NCBI RefSeq assembly: GCF_000314005.1
Contig: NZ_JH980292.1
Span: 2,948,779 to 3,012,778 of the forward strand
Source of the DNA: Spirulina subsalsa PCC 9445
GTDB lineage: Bacteria; Cyanobacteriota; Cyanobacteriia; Cyanobacteriales; Spirulinaceae
Direction of reading: 5' to 3'
DNA length: 64,000 nucleotides
The translations under genes were made by a program, and so were the position numbers. Positions 61,149-64,000 of the stretch are shown piece by piece (within the stretch, counting starts at the first letter, position 1; every line of letters starts with the position of its first letter). The notes under the pieces are model-generated. The model was given only the letters and a program-made list of their open reading frames with translations. It did not search any database and was not told where the DNA came from.

Positions 61149-62177
61149 ATGAGCCAAGCCGTCCCCTCTTTTCCCCAACTCGCCTCAGCCGCTGACCAGT
61201 TGTTCGCCCTGCTGGATCGGTTTCAGGATATCCCTGTCCTCGTGATAGGGGATCTCACCCTCGATGAATTCCTGACCGGGCAGGTCGAGCGCCTCTCACG
61301 GGAAGCTCCGGTTCTCATTCTGCGCCATGAATCCACCCGGCAAGTCCCGGGCGGAGGGGCGAACGCGGTCTATAATTTGGCCAAATTGGGCGCACGGGTG
61401 AAAGTGGTGGGCTTAATTGGCAACGATTCCCAAGGGAAAGCCCTGCGGGGGATTTTTGAGGCGGCGGGGATTGATACGACTGGGCTAGTTGTAGATCCCA
61501 GTCGTCCTACGGTGACGAAAAGCCGCATCGCGGGTCATGCCCGCCAGTCTGTGACTCAGCAAATTGTGCGGATTGACCGGAAATCTGATGCACTACCCAG
61601 CCGAGAGATCCAGCAGGAGTTAGCGGAGGCCATTAAGCGGGCTAAGGTCGGAACCAAGGCTGTGGTCTGTTCTGACTATGGGGAAGGCGTTTTTACCTCT
61701 CCGGTGATTGGGGCGGCGCTGCAACATTCTTGCGTGGTGGTGGATGCTCAAAAGGGTTTGCCCCGGTATAAAGGGGCGACGATTTTCACGCCTAATCTGC
61801 CAGAAGCGGAATTAGCGGTGGGCTATGGGGTGACGGATGAGGTAAGTTTGCAGCACGCGGGGCGGGAGTTATTGGAGTTCACCCAGGCGGTCTATATGTT
61901 GATTACTCGGGGGGAAGAGGGGATGAGTTTATTTTCCCACAAGGGCAGTATTGACCATATTCCGGCATTTAATCAAACGGATGTCTTTGATGTGACGGGG
62001 GCGGGGGATACGGTGGTGGCGGCTTTGACTTTGGCGTTGTGTGCGGGGGGATCGGCTTGGGAGGCGGCGGTGTTGGGAAATTTGGCGGCTAGTTTGGTGG
62101 TGCGGCAGTTTGGCACCGCGACCACGACGGTGGAGGAGATGAAGGAGGCCTTACGCTCTCTGTTGGAGAAGGCTTAG
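61149..62177 (+). CDS. PfkB-family sugar kinase, HldE/RfaE-like kinase domain
   Basis: The ~342-residue ribokinase-fold protein starts with VLVIGDLTLDEFLTG and LSREAPVLILRHESTRQVPGGGANAVYNLAKLGARVKVVGLIGNDSQG, close to the kinase half of bifunctional HldE (heptose-7-phosphate kinase). The active-site motif DVTGAGDTVVAALTLAL has the catalytic Asp. The nucleotidyltransferase half of HldE is absent, so it is a stand-alone kinase; its sugar substrate is not certain (heptose phosphate or another phospho-sugar). ATG 61149 is chosen over a TTG at 61137. The end lies three bases before a MITE-like element. Confidence 0.8.
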   Translation: MSQAVPSFPQLASAADQLFALLDRFQDIPVLVIGDLTLDEFLTGQVERLSREAPVLILRHESTRQVPGGGANAVYNLAKLGARVKVVGLIGNDSQGKALRGIFEAAGIDTTGLVVDPSRPTVTKSRIAGHARQSVTQQIVRIDRKSDALPSREIQQELAEAIKRAKVGTKAVVCSDYGEGVFTSPVIGAALQHSCVVVDAQKGLPRYKGATIFTPNLPEAELAVGYGVTDEVSLQHAGRELLEFTQAVYMLITRGEEGMSLFSHKGSIDHIPAFNQTDVFDVTGAGDTVVAALTLALCAGGSAWEAAVLGNLAASLVVRQFGTATTTVEEMKEALRSLLEKA

Positions 62178-62179
62178 TT

Positions 62180-62392
62180 GGGGCTGGCTGAATAAGTCCG
62201 GGAGTCGGGAGTCGGGAATCGGGAATCGGTGTAGGGGCGCAATGCTTGCGCCCTAGGGAGTCCGGTGTCGGGAACAGTAATCAACCTCTCCCCTGCCCCC
62301 CTGCTCCCCTCCCCCCCTCTCCCCTGCTCCCCTGCTCCCCCTCTCCCCTGTTCCCCGTTCCCTGTTCCCTGTTCCCTTATTCAGCAAGCGCT
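62180..62392. mobile_element. MITE-like element whose right end codes the HAD gene terminus
   Basis: The left end GGGGCTGGCTGAATAAG and right end TTATTCAGCAAGCGCT are imperfect inverted repeats. The flanks are AGTT and AATT, one mismatch. Inside are GGGAGTC heptamers, the hairpin GGGCGCAATGCTTGCGCCC (62234-62252) and CCCTGCT heptamers. The right end overlaps the last codons and stop of the HAD gene (62377-62392). Confidence 0.68.
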
Positions 62393-63117
62393 AATTGATT
62401 TAAGTGGGCGATCGCAACATCAGCCTGTTGAATCTCTCGCGCCCCGGCATTCCCCCAACAAATACCAATCACCCCCCCGGCTCCGGCCGCTTTCGCCATC
62501 TGAATATCTAAATGGGAATCCCCCACCATTAAAGCCTGTTGGGGTGTCACTCCTAGCCCCTCACAGACCTGTTGAAACAGCCTCGGATCCGGTTTACTCG
62601 GTTGAGGCGGATCTACCCCCATCCCCAACTGAATCCACTCCCCAAGTTGATGACGTTCAATAAAACTCTGCACCCCAGCGCTAGAATCTGCCGATAAAAT
62701 ACCCAACTTTATCCCCGTGGCCGCCCATTGACTGAGAATTTCCCGCGTCCCAGCGAAGAGGGGGGAGACTTCCGCCCGACGGGGAAGCGATTGATCGGCC
62801 TCTTGAAAGGCTTGTTGGGCAATGGCTAAGGCTTCCGACCAACTCCGCCCGGTTTCAGCAATATAGGCCGCGGCCGCGATGCGGTTTTCTTCTCTACTCC
62901 CCACAGCCATTAAACCTCTAGGATCAATGGTTTCCCCCTGTACCCCAAAGGCCATTAACAAGGGTTCTCCGGTGCCGGGGATTTGAGCATCCACGAAGCG
63001 CGATCGCCTCTGAGCCAAAAGACGTAAAAAATCGAGAGAATTTTCTAAGGTGCCATCTTTATCCAAAATAATCGCCTCAATCCCCTCAAAGGTGACAGTC
63101 TGACAACGAATTTTCAC
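62377..63117 (-). CDS. HAD-superfamily phosphatase (Gph-like)
   Basis: The 246-residue protein carries all HAD motifs: I, AIILDKDGTLENS (nucleophile Asp); II, GILSADSSAG; III, Lys in QPSKPDP; IV, LMVGDSHLDIQMAKAAG. A helical cap lies between residues ~25 and 105. It resembles phosphoglycolate phosphatase-like enzymes; substrate not determined. The last codons, ALAE-stop, are read from the terminus of a MITE-like element, so the original C-terminus was replaced or trimmed. It is divergent from the Nudix gene. Confidence 0.85.
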   Translation of the reverse strand: MKIRCQTVTFEGIEAIILDKDGTLENSLDFLRLLAQRRSRFVDAQIPGTGEPLLMAFGVQGETIDPRGLMAVGSREENRIAAAAYIAETGRSWSEALAIAQQAFQEADQSLPRRAEVSPLFAGTREILSQWAATGIKLGILSADSSAGVQSFIERHQLGEWIQLGMGVDPPQPSKPDPRLFQQVCEGLGVTPQQALMVGDSHLDIQMAKAAGAGGVIGICWGNAGAREIQQADVAIAHLNQLALAE

Positions 63118-63168
63118 AGCACGTTTTCCGGTTTAATTTAGAGATATTTTGTACCCCCCCTTTTTCCC

Positions 63169-63627
63169 ATGATTCATCGGTATTGGCAATTCTTCACCAC
63201 CGTCTTAGGCATTATCTTCCGCCACCCCATCACCGGAACCACCTTGATTCCCGTCCTCCCGGATGGCAAAATCGTCCTGATTCGTCGTCGAGATACCGGA
63301 AAATGGGGATTACCCGGTGGAATTATTGACTGGGGGGAAGATATTCCCACCACCGCTCATCGTGAGTTAGCCGAGGAAACTGGGCTAGAAATTACCCAAA
63401 TTGGTCGTTTAGTGGGGGTGTACTCCGCACCAGACCGAGATCCTAGAATGCACTCCATTAGCATTGTGCTAGAAGTGGCCGCTCAAGGAACCCTCCAAGT
63501 CCAAGACACCAACGAAATAACCGACGTGCGCGCCTTTGACCCCCAAGAGATTCCCTTTGGACATTTAAGTCATGATAATGACCGTCAGTTACAAGATTAT
63601 CTAAATAACTTGACAACAATTGCTTAA
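63169..63627 (+). CDS. Nudix hydrolase
   Basis: The Nudix box is complete: GGIIDWGEDIPTTAHRELAEETGLEI, with the REXXEE metal site. The N-terminus (YWQFFTTVLGIIFRHPITGTTLIPVLPDGKIVLIRRRDTGKWGLPGG) is hydrophobic at the start and may touch the membrane. It cleaves a nucleoside-diphosphate-linked compound; the substrate is unknown. The 152 residues are a minimal Nudix fold. Confidence 0.9.
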   Translation: MIHRYWQFFTTVLGIIFRHPITGTTLIPVLPDGKIVLIRRRDTGKWGLPGGIIDWGEDIPTTAHRELAEETGLEITQIGRLVGVYSAPDRDPRMHSISIVLEVAAQGTLQVQDTNEITDVRAFDPQEIPFGHLSHDNDRQLQDYLNNLTTIA

Positions 63628-63791
63628 TGTGCATCCAAAACTCCGAAACAGAAGATCACTTAAGAATCTCTTATCAATCCCCCTCCAAACGTAATTTTTT
63701 GTGACTTTTGCCCAAATCTGTGGAATTATAATTCCAACGTTGCTCACACTCCTCTTGTCTACCCTTATTGATTCAGTCTGGTTGAACTCAG

Positions 63792-64000
63792 ATGCAATTA
63801 CCAGTCCGCAATTCTCGAATCCGCCTCTCTCAGGGACAAATGTTCTGGCGGGAAGTTGGCAAAGGAACGCCCCTTGTGTTCTTACATGGTGCAGGGAGTG
63901 ATGGCAGTCAGTGGCTCCCGGTTTTTGAACGCTTAGGTGATCAATATCAGTGTTTTGCCCCTGATTTACTGGGGTTTGGGGAGTCAGAACAGCCAGATCT
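63792..64000 (+). CDS. Alpha/beta hydrolase, N-terminal fragment
   Basis: From ATG 63792 the frame reads MQLPVRNSRIRLSQGQMFWR, then EVGKGTPLVFLHGAGSDGSQW, the HG oxyanion-hole motif, and APDLLGFGESEQPD, the usual strand after it. These are standard for alpha/beta-hydrolase fold enzymes. The catalytic Ser, Asp and His lie beyond the window edge. It is 165 bases past the Nudix gene on the same strand. Confidence 0.82.
   Translation, partial: MQLPVRNSRIRLSQGQMFWREVGKGTPLVFLHGAGSDGSQWLPVFERLGDQYQCFAPDLLGFGESEQPD

Noticed and set aside
63701-63901. 66-codon frame before the terminal hydrolase gene
   Set aside because: It overlaps the alpha/beta-hydrolase start in another frame and has no protein features.

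Overview
The window is a piece of a cyanobacterial chromosome. Direct evidence: photosystem I genes psaF and psaJ, the HIP1 octamer GCGATCGC scattered through nearly every gene, heptanucleotide STRR-type tandem repeats in most long gaps, and a cyanobacterial gene set (zam-like RNB protein, DUF2996 protein, PEP-CTERM protein, several Uma2 proteins). The genus cannot be fixed from the sequence alone. Both edges cut genes: a haemagglutinin-type secreted protein at the left and an alpha/beta hydrolase at the right.

Layout. 1-2.6 kb: start of a secreted protein, then a uma2 gene split by an IS200/IS605-type element carrying only tnpB. 2.7-12.1 kb: gyrA, a PhyH-type oxygenase, a reductase coupled to a DUF305 lipoprotein, a half-size UPF0016 transporter, a DUF2062 membrane protein and two tandem MscS channels. 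12.1-13 kb: a 61-bp tandem repeat and a MITE-like element with clear target duplication. 13-20 kb: argD, an RCK potassium channel, a transporter-HEAT-CNBD fusion overlapping an extended panD, and an HDAC-like hydrolase. 20.4-27.4 kb: a signalling block (adenylate cyclase, hybrid histidine kinase, diguanylate cyclase). 27.8-38 kb: prs, a Ser/Thr kinase with extracytoplasmic domain, an aldo/keto reductase remnant, two uma2 genes, a dihydroorotase, a DuOB-like protein, a six-hairpin-like protein and a PEP-CTERM protein. 38-47 kb: JAMM protease, DUF2996 protein, ThiS/MoaD-like protein, thrC, GT39 mannosyltransferase, AI-2E-family permease and lipA. 47-55 kb: a frameshifted IS4-like element, a second Ser/Thr kinase, a CPA-type antiporter, a DMT transporter and psaFJ. 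55-64 kb: tsaD, zam-like gene, M16 peptidase homologue, PfkB kinase, HAD phosphatase, Nudix hydrolase and the truncated hydrolase.

Most genes are housekeeping or membrane/signalling genes in short operons or as singletons. The unusual content lies mainly between genes. A MITE-like family (termini close to AGGGCTTGCTGAATAA, 4-bp target duplication) carries STRR heptamers inside; several genes end with a TAG exactly where such repeat begins, and one gene takes its last codons and stop from a MITE terminus. Right-end hairpins of TnpB elements are left as solo relics, including one wedged between psaF and psaJ. No CRISPR array, rRNA or convincing tRNA was seen. No complete new defence or biosynthetic system was recognised; the strongest candidates for new biology are the repeat-gene junctions, a cloverleaf-like element at 53081-53168, the transporter-HEAT-CNBD/panD overlap, and the degenerate RNB protein.
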